Assembly: GCA_963708515.1 (NCBI GenBank)
Contig: CAVPSX010000018.1
Span: 124,001 to 188,000, forward strand
Origin: JAPLJM01 sp963708515
GTDB lineage: Bacteria > Desulfobacterota > Syntrophia > Syntrophales > Fen-1087
Direction of reading: 5' to 3'
DNA length: 64,000 nt
Shown here: positions 9,849 through 18,346 of the stretch, piece by piece
Numbering within the stretch: position 1 is the stretch's first letter
How the letters are laid out: each line of letters starts with the position of its first letter
The notes under the pieces: generated by a model
The model's input: only the letters and a program-made list of their open reading frames with translations
Told to the model about the DNA's origin: nothing
Database searches by the model: none
Program-made: the position numbers and the translations under genes

Positions 9849-10201
9849 TTCACGGCTCCTGCATCCCGGATAATAATCACCTGATCTCCGTCCGGATAGG
9901 ATAGATTAAGTGAACTTTTTGCAATCGCCTCGATGCGTTGGGGCGATTTGAGCGTGGCGTACTCGAGTTTCAGCTTTCGCTGCTCTTCCAGCATCTGTTC
10001 CCTGCTTCTCATCTCTTCGGCAACCTGATATTCCAGTTTTGTCATCTGAACATGGGACCATACATAGGTTATGGCCACGGCCATCAACACAAACGCCACA
10101 AAGAGAAAGACGGAATATTTCAATTGCGGCGTTGTCTTTTCCTCTTGTCCTGCTCCCGCTGGCACGACTCCCGCCACGGATGTTTTATGATTCGCGGCCA
10201 T
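9845..10201 (-). CDS. ftsL: Cell division protein FtsL
   Basis: A 118-residue bitopic protein: a short cytoplasmic N-terminus, one membrane segment (about residues 29-48) and a predicted coiled coil rich in Glu/Lys/Arg. FtsL is part of the FtsQLB divisome complex that activates FtsWI. Sequence conservation is low in this family, so the call rests on topology and on position between rsmH and ftsI. Confidence 0.85.
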   Translation of the reverse strand: MAANHKTSVAGVVPAGAGQEEKTTPQLKYSVFLFVAFVLMAVAITYVWSHVQMTKLEYQVAEEMRSREQMLEEQRKLKLEYATLKSPQRIEAIAKSSLNLSYPDGDQVIIIRDAGAVK

Positions 10202-10204
10202 CCT

Positions 10205-11140
10205 TCATCGCCTCTCTGCGGTCCGGAGCCTGGCGCTTCTGGCCCTCGGATTTGAATCCACTTCATCCGTGCCGGGATATTCCGGCCGTTTTGTGATCAC
10301 CGTCAGCCTGGGTTCTCCTTCACAGCGACATACCGGCATATCCGGGGGACAGGTACATCCCTTTTCGGCAGCACGAAAGGCTTCCTTGACGATGCGATCC
10401 TCCAGGGAATGAAAAGAAATGATGGAAAACCGCCCGCCCCGCTTGAGCATGTCTGCACCGCTTAGGATGGCCGTGCGAAGGTTGGAAAGTTCATCGTTGA
10501 CGGCAATGCGGATGGCCTGAAAGGTACGGGTCGCCGGGTGGATTCTTCTCTGACGGTATGCAGCAGGAACGGCATGGTAGATGACGTCGGCAAGCTCCCT
10601 CGTCGTGCGGATCGGAACCGCTGCCCGTTTTGTCAGGATGGCCCTTGTAATTCTTCCTGCCATGGGTTCCTCGCCATACGCTTTGATGATTTTCCTTAAT
10701 TCATTTTCCGAAGACAGATTGACGAGATCATAGGCACTGTAACCAATATCCTGATCCATGCGCATATCGAGAGGAGCATCCGAAGCAAAGCTGAAGCCCC
10801 TGTCTCCCGCATCGAGCTGATGAGACGAAACCCCCAAATCCAGGAGAATGCCATCAACTTTTTCGATATTCAGGTTGATTAGGAGTTTACCAATCTCCGC
10901 AAAATTGCCTTTGACCAGAATTTTCCGCCGGCCAAAGGATTGCAACTTTTTTTCCGAAGCACGCAGGGCATCGCTGTCCCGGTCGATGCCGATCAGCAAA
11001 CCGTCCGGGGCCGTCTCTTCGAGGATCGCCCAAGCGTGCCCACCCCCGCCGACGGTACCATCCACATAAATGCCGCCGGGTCTGCATCCCAGGGATGCAA
11101 GAACCTCTTTGCACAGGACCGGTTCGTGAAAGAAGGACAT
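10205..11140 (-). CDS. rsmH: 16S rRNA (cytosine1402-N4)-methyltransferase RsmH
   Basis: A 311-residue SAM-dependent methyltransferase (formerly MraW). It begins with HEPVLCKEVL and has the SAM-binding motif DGTVGGGGHAWAILE. DGILLDLGVSSHQLD, DMRMDQ and SIISFHSLEDRIVK are family hallmarks. It methylates C1402 of 16S rRNA in the decoding centre. It lies 14 bp after mraZ, its standard partner. Confidence 0.97.
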   Translation of the reverse strand: MSFFHEPVLCKEVLASLGCRPGGIYVDGTVGGGGHAWAILEETAPDGLLIGIDRDSDALRASEKKLQSFGRRKILVKGNFAEIGKLLINLNIEKVDGILLDLGVSSHQLDAGDRGFSFASDAPLDMRMDQDIGYSAYDLVNLSSENELRKIIKAYGEEPMAGRITRAILTKRAAVPIRTTRELADVIYHAVPAAYRQRRIHPATRTFQAIRIAVNDELSNLRTAILSGADMLKRGGRFSIISFHSLEDRIVKEAFRAAEKGCTCPPDMPVCRCEGEPRLTVITKRPEYPGTDEVDSNPRARSARLRTAERR

Positions 11141-11154
11141 CTCATTGCCCGTCT

Positions 11155-11601
11155 CTAAATGCCCATATCCGCCATGTAGTCACTGAAGACATCCAAGTCG
11201 CTCTCTGTTTTTTTCATTTCCGCGTCAAAACGCTCCCGGCTCCAGATCTCAATCACTTTGATCATTCCGGCCAGCACAATATCTTTTTCAAGCGCAGCGA
11301 ATTCTCTCAGATTGGGAGGAATAAGAACACGCCCCTGGCTGTCCAGTGAACAGTCCACCGCACCGGACATAAAGAAACGCTGAAAGGCCCGCACCTGTTT
11401 CCTCAGAATAGACTGGTGGCTGACCTTCTCTTCGATAATCCGCCACTCGTCGTAGGGAAAAACCATCAGATAATTATCCCAGTTCGTAATGACCAGACGG
11501 TTGTCATATTTCTCGGCCATGACTTCACGGAGCCGGGCCGGGAAAATGATTCTTCCCTTGTCATCGATGGTGTGATAGTACTGGCCCCTGAAAACAGACA
11601 C
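11155..11601 (-). CDS. mraZ: Transcriptional regulator MraZ
   Basis: First gene of the dcw operon, an AbrB-like DNA-binding protein of 148 residues with two swapped-hairpin repeats: FRGQYYHTIDDKGRIIFPARLRE and a second DSQGRVLIPPNLRE. MraZ represses its own operon by binding direct repeats near its promoter. The GTG at 11601 is chosen because it is preceded by GGAGGGG with 7 bp spacing and gives the conserved start SVFRGQY; an upstream TTG at 11619 lies inside the operator repeats. Confidence 0.95.
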   Translation of the reverse strand: MSVFRGQYYHTIDDKGRIIFPARLREVMAEKYDNRLVITNWDNYLMVFPYDEWRIIEEKVSHQSILRKQVRAFQRFFMSGAVDCSLDSQGRVLIPPNLREFAALEKDIVLAGMIKVIEIWSRERFDAEMKKTESDLDVFSDYMADMGI

Positions 11602-11612
11602 CGGTTTTCCCC

Positions 11613-11674
11613 TCCACAATAATCCACTTTACTCCACTTGTGGCCACCATAATGAGGGAGATTCGGTTTGTCAA
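11613..11674 (-). promoter_or_regulatory. dcw operon promoter with four MraZ boxes
   Basis: Reading the minus strand, TTGACA (11669-11674), a 17 bp spacer and TATGGT (11646-11651) form a good sigma-70 promoter. Overlapping and following it are four direct repeats with an exact 10 bp period: GTGGC (11643-11647) and GTGGA (11633-11637, 11623-11627, 11613-11617). This is the known layout of MraZ operators, short GTGG-type repeats separated by 5 bp, placed around the transcription start. It implies autorepression by MraZ. Confidence 0.85.
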
Positions 11675-11682
11675 GAAAAAAA

Positions 11683-12705
11683 TTACTCTTTGTTCCTTTT
11701 ATTTTGATATTTTAGGACGGCCTGCGCATGTGCGGCCAGATTGGAGGAAAACTTGTGCGTCCCGTCATTATTCGAGACAAAATAAAGATAGTTGGCGGGC
11801 GCAGGATTCAGAGCCGCATGAAGGGAGTCGATTCCCGGATTGGCGATGGGGCCAGGTGGTAAGCCACGAATCTTGTAAGTATTGTAGGGCGTGTCGTTGT
11901 CGAGGTCCTTTCTTCTCACCACGCTTCTATGGGTATCGAGACTGTAAACCGCCGTCGGATCGCTTTGCAGTCTCATGCCCTTTTTCAGCCTATTGTGAAA
12001 TACGGCGGATACCCGAGCCTTTTCCTCTTTATAACCTGTCTCTTTGCCGATGAGGGACGCCAGCGTGACAAACTCGGTGGTGGTCAGTCCCAGTCCATTC
12101 GCCCTCTCGATCATCTCCGGGGTGACTTTCTTCCAGAGCTGGTTCACCATGATCCTGACGATTTCCTGGGGTGCCATACCCCGATTGAAATCATAAGTAT
12201 CCGGATACAGATACCCTTCAGCGCTGCAGGCATCAATATTCAGTGAAACCAGGAAGACTGGATCAGTCGTCACACTGATAAAGTCTTTTTCACTGACGAG
12301 ATCCTCCGCAACAAGCAGGTCGACAATCTGTTTAAGGGCAAAATCCTCGGGAATGGTCACTCGGCGTATCTTGATCTTACCCCTGGCCAGCTTGTCGGTG
12401 ACCTCCCAAGGAGACATGCTGGTCGCCAGTTCATATTCCCCGGCCTTGATCGAGCGGGCGACTCCTTTAAACAGGGACAAAAGCATAAAGAGCGGTTTAT
12501 TCCTCACCATGCCCGCCTGATTCAGAATATCGACAATCTCTCGGAAACTGGCTCCCTTGGGAACAAATACAATTGCGACGGCGACCTGGTTATCGATGGG
12601 ACGTATGGCATAGCCTAGTAGAAACACACACCCTATCAGGAGCAATACGACCCATAGGGCAATCCATTTCTTCGCTCTCTGATTCAGAAATAAAATTGTT
12701 TTCAT
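11683..12705 (-). CDS. mltG: Endolytic murein transglycosylase MltG
   Basis: A 340-residue YceG-family protein with one N-terminal membrane segment (about residues 13-33) and a periplasmic catalytic domain. Family motifs are EGYLYPDTY, LASLIGKETG (containing the likely catalytic Glu), VFHNRLKKGMRLQSDPT and GLPPGPIANPG. It cleaves nascent glycan strands and may set strand length. It follows ruvX by 25 bp and ends just before the dcw promoter, so it probably shares the ruvX transcript. Confidence 0.94.
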   Translation of the reverse strand: MKTILFLNQRAKKWIALWVVLLLIGCVFLLGYAIRPIDNQVAVAIVFVPKGASFREIVDILNQAGMVRNKPLFMLLSLFKGVARSIKAGEYELATSMSPWEVTDKLARGKIKIRRVTIPEDFALKQIVDLLVAEDLVSEKDFISVTTDPVFLVSLNIDACSAEGYLYPDTYDFNRGMAPQEIVRIMVNQLWKKVTPEMIERANGLGLTTTEFVTLASLIGKETGYKEEKARVSAVFHNRLKKGMRLQSDPTAVYSLDTHRSVVRRKDLDNDTPYNTYKIRGLPPGPIANPGIDSLHAALNPAPANYLYFVSNNDGTHKFSSNLAAHAQAVLKYQNKRNKE

Positions 12706-12730
12706 GGCGGGTTACGGTTCAGGTGTCATA

Positions 12731-13153
12731 TCAATGATTCGACGGATAAAGGGAATTCAGGTAGCCTTGCAGAATTATCCCTGCGGCCATTTTATCGACG
12801 ATTTTTTTTCGCTTCTCGCGGCGCACCCCGGACTGGACGAGAATATCTTCTGCCGTCCGGCTGGACAGGGTCTCATCCCATTTAATCACGGTGATGGAGA
12901 GCCTATCCTCGAGCAACCGTGCGAAACGGCTGACTTTCTCGCATTGGATGCCTTCCGTACCATCAAGACGGATGGGATAGCCGATGACGATTTTTTCGAC
13001 ATCATGGTTTCTGACCAGATCTGCCAAAGCGTTGAGAACCTGATTTCGATTTTTCCATACGATCGTGGTCAGGCCCTGGCCGGTCAGTCCCAATTCATCA
13101 CAGAGGGCAACCCCTATTCTTTTACTGCCATAGTCGAGACCGAGTATTCTCAT
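12731..13153 (-). CDS. ruvX: RuvX/YqgF-type nuclease (putative Holliday junction resolvase, pre-16S rRNA nuclease)
   Basis: A 140-residue RNase H-fold protein. ILGLDYGSKRIGVAL holds the first acidic residue, VIGYPIRLDGTEG is the middle motif and WDETLSSRTAE the last. Family members process the 5' end of 16S rRNA and were first proposed as Holliday junction resolvases. The length is typical. It is co-directional with mltG, a common pairing. Confidence 0.93.
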   Translation of the reverse strand: MRILGLDYGSKRIGVALCDELGLTGQGLTTIVWKNRNQVLNALADLVRNHDVEKIVIGYPIRLDGTEGIQCEKVSRFARLLEDRLSITVIKWDETLSSRTAEDILVQSGVRREKRKKIVDKMAAGIILQGYLNSLYPSNH

Positions 13154-13249
13154 TTCCCGTTCCTAAAAAAATAAGCCGTATCGGAGTTTTTTCATCGTCA
13201 GCAAAATTCAAGTCGATTGACAACCCAACATCCACCTCGGCGCTGTAGC

Positions 13250-13279
13250 GACATACAATATTTTTTTTGCGGTTGTCAA
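13250..13279 (-). promoter_or_regulatory. Candidate sigma-70 promoter for ruvX-mltG
   Basis: On the minus strand TTGACA (13274-13279) is followed after 18 bp by TATGTC (13250-13255), about 100 bp upstream of the ruvX start. The -35 is perfect but the -10 is weak. The divergent selB gene starts at 13308, so the 154 bp gap probably holds promoters for both directions. Confidence 0.4.
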
Positions 13280-13307
13280 ATAGATTGGACTTTGTTATTG
13301 AAAAGAC

Positions 13308-15224
13308 ATGAAGCACATCGTCCTGGGAACAGCGGGTCATGTTGACCATGGCAAGACAGCACTGATCAAAGCCCTCACGGGCGTGGATACGGACAGGCTC
13401 AAGGAGGAAAAGGAACGCGGTATCACCATTGAGCTGGGGTTTGCCTCCCTGACCCTGTTGGGCGGTCAGACCCTCGGTGTGGTTGACGTACCGGGCCACG
13501 AGCGCTTCATTAGAAACATGGTTTCCGGCGCCGCGGGGATTGACCTTGTGGTTATGGTCATCGCTGCCGATGAAGGCGTGATGCCCCAGACGAAAGAGCA
13601 CCTTCAGATCTGTTCGCTGCTCGGCCTGAAAAAGGGGCTCGTTGCACTGACCAAGGCAGACCTCGTGGATGAGGACTGGCGGGCCCTGGTTACCGATGAC
13701 ATCCGGGCATTCCTGAAAGGCACGTTCCTGGAAGCGTCCCCGATTGTCCCCGTATCCGCTTTAACCGGGGCAGGCCTGCAGGATCTGCTCCATGCAGTGC
13801 ATCAAGTTGCTTCCGAGATTGAAGAAAAGGGCGACGCCGGCCTGTTCAGACTGCCCATCGACCGGGTCTTCAGCATAAAGGGGTTTGGAACCGTGGTCAC
13901 CGGCACGCTGATTTCAGGAAGCATCCGGACCGGTGAGGACGTGACGGTTCTGCCTCTCAGGATCAGCTCACGCATCCGGGGCATGCAGGTTCACAATAAA
14001 AGCGTCAGCCTGGCGGAATCGGGGCAGCGGACGGCCATTAATCTTCAGGGAATTGAGAAGACCACGATTGCAAGGGGCGATGTTCTGACGCGACCCGGTA
14101 CCCTGGAGACGACACGGCGCCTGGACGTATATTTCGAGTACCTGCCGACAAACGAAAAAAAACTCAAACACAGGGCGCTCGTTCGTTTTCACGCCGGCGC
14201 CAGCGAAGTCATGGCCCGGATCAACTTTCTGGATCGTGACGATATCGCGCCGGGGGACAAAGCATTCGCCCAGCTTTTTCTGGCGGTTCCTGCCGTCGTT
14301 ATGGCCGGCGACTGTTTCGTCATCCGCAGTTATTCTCCCGTCACGACGATTGGCGGTGGAGTGGTTGTGGATCCCCTCTCGCGAAAGCACAAAAGACATT
14401 CAAGACAGATCATTCATGAACTGGAACAGTTGCAGCATGGCGACGATCTGGGACGCATCGCGACCATGATTGAGCGATCATCCTTCTCAGGCATTGACCT
14501 TCACGAGTTGGTCATCCGCACCGGTTTCCCGCAAGGCCATGTAAAAAAGAGACTGGAAACCCTTTTCTCACAGAAACAGGCGATTCTTCTGGACCGGGAA
14601 GAGACAAGGGTCATCTCATTCAATGCTCATCAGAACACGCAGGAGAGATTAATCTCGGAGATCCGTACGTTCCATAATAAATTCCCGCTCCAGGAAGGCA
14701 TGTCCAGAGAAGAGCTGCGGACAAAGGTCGGATCGTTCGTCACTCCCAGGCTGTTCAATGCCGTCATGCGAAATCTGGAAAAAAACGGCAGGATTGTCAT
14801 CGACCTGGAAAACTTGCGGCTTCCGGACCACCGGGTCCATCTTCAGGGAGAGATGGAAGACCTGCGGCAGGCTCTCGCCGATTTGTATCGTAACGCCGGC
14901 CTGGCGCCGCCGTCGTTCAAGGAAGTTACGGAAAAGTTCGCAGCGCAAAAAACACGCGTCGGCAGTGTTCTCAACGTCATGCTCAAGGAAGGTTCCCTGG
15001 TCAAGATCAACGAGGATCTGTATTTTGATCAGGCCGCGCTGGCCAAATTACGCGAAGACTACAAAATCCTGCTCATGAAAGAGGGGAAGGCGAACCCCGT
15101 CAGCTTCAAGGCATTAACCGGGCTGTCGAGAAAGTTTATTATCCCTCTGCTAGAATTTTTCGACATGACCAAGCTTACCGTCCGCTCCGGGGAACACCGC
15201 ATTTTGAGAGAAAAGGGAAACTGA
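13308..15224 (+). CDS. selB: Selenocysteine-specific elongation factor SelB
   Basis: A 638-residue translational GTPase. G1 is GHVDHGKT (residues 10-17), switch I GITIELGFA, G3 DVPGH (60-64), G4 TKAD (115-118). EF-Tu-like beta-barrel domains follow, then C-terminal winged-helix repeats (from about residue 380) that bind the mRNA SECIS hairpin. SelB delivers Sec-tRNA(Sec) to in-frame UGA codons. The length matches the family and excludes ordinary EF-Tu. fdhD follows with one base between. No selA, selD or tRNA-Sec gene is in the window. Confidence 0.96.
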   Translation: MKHIVLGTAGHVDHGKTALIKALTGVDTDRLKEEKERGITIELGFASLTLLGGQTLGVVDVPGHERFIRNMVSGAAGIDLVVMVIAADEGVMPQTKEHLQICSLLGLKKGLVALTKADLVDEDWRALVTDDIRAFLKGTFLEASPIVPVSALTGAGLQDLLHAVHQVASEIEEKGDAGLFRLPIDRVFSIKGFGTVVTGTLISGSIRTGEDVTVLPLRISSRIRGMQVHNKSVSLAESGQRTAINLQGIEKTTIARGDVLTRPGTLETTRRLDVYFEYLPTNEKKLKHRALVRFHAGASEVMARINFLDRDDIAPGDKAFAQLFLAVPAVVMAGDCFVIRSYSPVTTIGGGVVVDPLSRKHKRHSRQIIHELEQLQHGDDLGRIATMIERSSFSGIDLHELVIRTGFPQGHVKKRLETLFSQKQAILLDREETRVISFNAHQNTQERLISEIRTFHNKFPLQEGMSREELRTKVGSFVTPRLFNAVMRNLEKNGRIVIDLENLRLPDHRVHLQGEMEDLRQALADLYRNAGLAPPSFKEVTEKFAAQKTRVGSVLNVMLKEGSLVKINEDLYFDQAALAKLREDYKILLMKEGKANPVSFKALTGLSRKFIIPLLEFFDMTKLTVRSGEHRILREKGN

Positions 15225-15225
15225 C

Positions 15226-16026
15226 ATGGCTTCTGCAGAAAAGGGCGTAACGTCCTGCCCGATTTACGCCTTCGATGGCCGGGCTTTCTCCAAAGCGGAT
15301 GTCGCTATTATCCAGGAGATGCCCCTGCAGATCTTCCTCAATGGACGGCATCTGGTAACAATCGCCTGTACGGGGCTGCATGTGGACGAGCTTGCCCTGG
15401 GATATCTGAAATCCGAAGGATTCATCAAAGACAGCTCGGACATCCAGGATGTTCGGATTGATCCGGATGCAGGCGCCGTCCAACTGGTCACCGCTGCTGC
15501 CATGATGCCGGGTCCGGGTCCAACGGGCAGTCCTTTCAGAGGCAGCATCGCCTCAAGCGGCGCCCGCGGAACCCTCCGGGGAGGTCATCTCAGCCTTCCC
15601 GAACCGATTACACAGGACGCAATGCAAATGTCAACGGAACAGGTTCTGCAACTGATGGACCGCTTCATTGATCTTTGCCGTCTGCACCGGATTACCCGCG
15701 GGACACACGGCGCCGCTCTCACAGATGGAAAAGGGATCCTCGTCGTGCGGGAAGATATCGGGAGGCACAATGCCCTCGATATGCTGGCCGGCCATGCGCT
15801 GTCGAATCAGTGGGACTGCTCCGATAAGGCCGTCCTGAGAACAGGTCGGATCTCGACGGAAATTGTCCATAAGGTCTGGAATCTCGGGATACCGGTCGTC
15901 GTCTCGCTGGCAGCGCCGACATCCCGTGCCATAGAAATGGCCATCGAAGCTGGTATCACGCTCATCGGCGCGGTCCGGGGCAAATCCATGCAAGTCTATA
16001 CCCATGAAAGGCGGATCAGTTTGTGA
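15226..16026 (+). CDS. fdhD: Formate dehydrogenase accessory sulfurtransferase FdhD (loop cysteine missing)
   Basis: A 266-residue FdhD-family protein. The family passes sulfur from IscS to the molybdenum cofactor of formate dehydrogenases. Motifs such as RGTHGAAL, REDIGRHNALDMLAG, RTGRISTEIVHKV and APTSRAIEMA are intact. The flexible loop that normally carries the sulfur-transfer cysteine (CxxC or a single Cys) reads SSGARGTLRGG here, with no cysteine. Directly downstream of selB, which fits a selenocysteine-containing formate dehydrogenase elsewhere in the genome. The next gene starts with a GTGA overlap. Confidence 0.9.
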   Translation: MASAEKGVTSCPIYAFDGRAFSKADVAIIQEMPLQIFLNGRHLVTIACTGLHVDELALGYLKSEGFIKDSSDIQDVRIDPDAGAVQLVTAAAMMPGPGPTGSPFRGSIASSGARGTLRGGHLSLPEPITQDAMQMSTEQVLQLMDRFIDLCRLHRITRGTHGAALTDGKGILVVREDIGRHNALDMLAGHALSNQWDCSDKAVLRTGRISTEIVHKVWNLGIPVVVSLAAPTSRAIEMAIEAGITLIGAVRGKSMQVYTHERRISL

Positions 16027-16976
16027 ACAAAAAAACGGTTTTTATCGAGAATTTGAAGGCGGGAGAAAAGGTCAGCAGCGCTTTTCTCGTCGCGGAAAAG
16101 AACCTGGCCTATTCACAAAAGGGCGCCCCCTATCTCAACCTGCGCCTCAAGGACAAAACCGGGGAGATCGATGGAAAAATCTGGGATAACGCCAACGAAT
16201 GGGATGGCCAGTTTAAGAAGGGCGACATTGTCCAGGTTTACGGGCGCGCCCTGAGCTACAAAAACAACCTGCAACTATCCGTGCTGGAACTGAAAAGATT
16301 GACGGATGACCAGATCGACCTGGTCGACTATTTACCTTCGGCAAAACAGCCGGCCGATGACATGTTTGCCGAGCTGATAACCTATGTCGAAAAGATACAG
16401 ACGCCCTGCCTGAAGAATCTCCTGCATGCCTTCTTCCAGGATGATAAGACCCTGGCGCTGTTTAAGAAAGCCCCGGCCGCAAAGGGATTCCACCATGTCT
16501 ATCTGGGGGGGCTGCTTGAGCATACACTCTCCGTAACGAAACTGCTCGACATGACGGTTCAACACTATCAAAATGTAAACCGAGACCTGCTGCTGACCGG
16601 CGGCCTGCTCCATGATATTGGAAAAATTTATGAATTCGACTATGACCGCGTGGTGCAATACAGCGATGAGGGCCGGCTGATCGGGCACATCGTGATGGGG
16701 GTGGAGATGGTCAACGCAAAGATAGCCACGATCGAGGACTTTCCGAAGACGCTGGCCATGGAGCTGCGTCATTTGATCCTGAGCCATCACGGGGTGCTGG
16801 AATTCGGCTCTCCCAAACGCCCGAAAACTCTGGAGGCCATGATCGTTCATCACATCGACGACCTTGATGCGAAAGTCAACGCCTTCAAGACTTACATCGA
16901 TGATGCGCCGGAAGACGACACGAGCTGGACCCCCTTCCATAAATTGCTGGAGCGTTATCTCTACAAGGGCGGCTGA
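16023..16976 (+). CDS. YhaM-family 3'-5' exoribonuclease (OB-fold plus HD domain)
   Basis: A 317-residue protein. The N-terminal ~100 residues form an OB-fold nucleic-acid-binding domain (LRLKDKTGEIDGKIWD; KGDIVQVYGRAL). The C-terminal half is an HD phosphohydrolase domain with GLLEHTLSV, LLHDIGKI and LILSHHG metal ligands. This architecture matches Bacillus YhaM, a 3'-5' exonuclease active on RNA and single-stranded DNA. The GTG start overlaps the fdhD stop, so it is translationally coupled. Confidence 0.85.
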   Translation: MNKKTVFIENLKAGEKVSSAFLVAEKNLAYSQKGAPYLNLRLKDKTGEIDGKIWDNANEWDGQFKKGDIVQVYGRALSYKNNLQLSVLELKRLTDDQIDLVDYLPSAKQPADDMFAELITYVEKIQTPCLKNLLHAFFQDDKTLALFKKAPAAKGFHHVYLGGLLEHTLSVTKLLDMTVQHYQNVNRDLLLTGGLLHDIGKIYEFDYDRVVQYSDEGRLIGHIVMGVEMVNAKIATIEDFPKTLAMELRHLILSHHGVLEFGSPKRPKTLEAMIVHHIDDLDAKVNAFKTYIDDAPEDDTSWTPFHKLLERYLYKGG

Positions 16977-16979
16977 TGG

Positions 16980-17867
16980 ATGAAAATCATTGAATGTGTG
17001 CCCAATTTCAGCGAGGGCAGGGACAGTAAGAAGGGGCAGGCACTCGTGGAAGTCGCCGCTGCTGTGGAGGGAATCAAGCTCCTTGACTTCTGCATGGACG
17101 AAGATCATCACCGCAGCGTCCTGACATTCATCGGCCCCCCCGGCGCCGTTAAAGACGCCTGCCTAGCCGCTTGCCGGAAGGCTCTCGAAATCATTGACAT
17201 GTGTGAACATGTGGGCGTTCATCCGCGGATCGGCGCCGTCGATGTGGTCCCATTTATTCCTCTGGGCGATGCGGATATGTCTGATGCCGTCCGGATCGCC
17301 CATGATTTCGGCCGTGAATTTTCGGAGCAATTTCAGATCCCGGTTTACTTTTACGGAGAAGCGGCGCTGACCCCCTCGAGAAGGGAGCTTTCACATATCC
17401 GAAAAGGCGGATACGAGGCATTGAATGAACGCTTGAAGGACCCCGTGTGGCACCCCGATATCGGACCGAATCTTTTCAACGAATGCACGGGGGCCACGGC
17501 CGTCGGGGCAAGGCTTCCGCTGATTGCCTTCAATATCAACCTCAAATCCGACAACCTTCCGCTGGCACAGGATATCGCCAGAAGGATCCGTCAGTCCAGC
17601 GGAGGCTTTCCACATGTCAAGGCGATCGGGCTTCTTTTAAGAAGCCGGCGCGTGGCCCAAGTATCCATGAATCTCACGGATTACCGGGTAACGTCTCTGC
17701 GTACCGTCTTCGATCGTGTCCGGGAAGAGGCTGCTCGCTGTAACACCGATATTCTGGAATCCGAACTGATCGGCCTCATCCCCAGGGACGCCCTGGCCGA
17801 CGTCACCGCCGATTATATGAAATTGAAGGAATTCTCCGATCAGAAAATCCTGGAATCGCACTTCTGA
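16980..17867 (+). CDS. ftcD: Glutamate formimidoyltransferase (FtcD N-domain type)
   Basis: A 295-residue stand-alone formiminotransferase domain. It starts with the family signature IECVPNFSEGRD and contains DEDHHRSVLTFIG, EHVGVHPRIGAVDVVPFIP and YFYGEAA. The enzyme moves a formimino group from N-formimino-glutamate to tetrahydrofolate in histidine degradation; in anaerobes it may serve one-carbon metabolism. The separate cyclodeaminase domain of the mammalian fusion is absent. It begins 3 bp after the preceding gene, suggesting one transcript from selB. Confidence 0.93.
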   Translation: MKIIECVPNFSEGRDSKKGQALVEVAAAVEGIKLLDFCMDEDHHRSVLTFIGPPGAVKDACLAACRKALEIIDMCEHVGVHPRIGAVDVVPFIPLGDADMSDAVRIAHDFGREFSEQFQIPVYFYGEAALTPSRRELSHIRKGGYEALNERLKDPVWHPDIGPNLFNECTGATAVGARLPLIAFNINLKSDNLPLAQDIARRIRQSSGGFPHVKAIGLLLRSRRVAQVSMNLTDYRVTSLRTVFDRVREEAARCNTDILESELIGLIPRDALADVTADYMKLKEFSDQKILESHF

Positions 17868-17869
17868 TC

Positions 17870-18268
17870 TGCGGCAAACGGGTGGGTCGGCGTACTTCAA
17901 ATAGCCCTTGGCCTGTTTGAAATCCATCCAATCCACATTGACAAGATCACGGTGTAAAATCTTGTCGTCAGTAACTTCTCCCCGGAATCTTTTCATAAAT
18001 ATCCGGCGAGTTTTCCACATCGTAATGTCTGATTGAGATCCGGCTTTAGAGCGACCACGAGCAAGCCGATAGCCCCCAGACCGCCAATAACGGCGCCACA
18101 TACTTCACCATGAGCGCCTAAACTACCACCGAACGAGTCCATAGCCATGCTCAGATCAGTGTTTTCAATCCCAAGCTTTTCTTGCCCGACCGCAAGAACA
18201 GCCTGGCTTCAGTGTAAACCATCGCTGAAGATATGCATCACTTTATCCTGCACCTCGATTGGGGTCAT
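17870..18268 (-). pseudogene. C_GCAxxG_C_C family redox protein with in-frame UGA (candidate selenoprotein), frameshifted
   Basis: From ATG 18268 the frame reads a start resembling this redox family, then UGA (18209-18211, codon 20) exactly where the first conserved Cys is expected (GLH-UGA-SQAVLAVG). FGGSLGAHGEVCGAVIGGLGAIGLL follows, matching the CGAxxG motif. A one-base loss near 18055 then shifts the frame; the rest (GRSKAGSQSD ... IVNVDW-like VNVDWMDF ... DPPVC) continues in another frame towards ftcD, whose 3' end it meets. The usual Cys before VDW is His here. A hairpin 3' of the UGA supports selenocysteine. Either a decayed selenoprotein gene or one with a sequencing indel. Confidence 0.6.
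18179..18198 (-). promoter_or_regulatory. Candidate bacterial SECIS hairpin
   Basis: On the minus strand, 10 nt after the UGA at 18209-18211, a perfect 7 bp stem TTCTTGC/GCAAGAA encloses the 6-nt loop GGTCGG. The loop begins 17 nt after the UGA. E. coli fdhF has a GGUCU apical loop 18 nt after its UGA, so size, spacing and loop sequence all resemble a SelB-binding element. Confidence 0.6.
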
Positions 18269-18346
18269 TTACCATCTCTTCTTATCAAGACCATCGCCGA
18301 AAACAGACGTATCAATACACTCGTCTTAGATCCTGACGAGAGGAAA

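Noticed and set aside
13122..13601. Minus-strand ORF spanning the ruvX-selB gap
   Set aside because: It overlaps the selB GTPase domain in antisense and has no recognisable domain.
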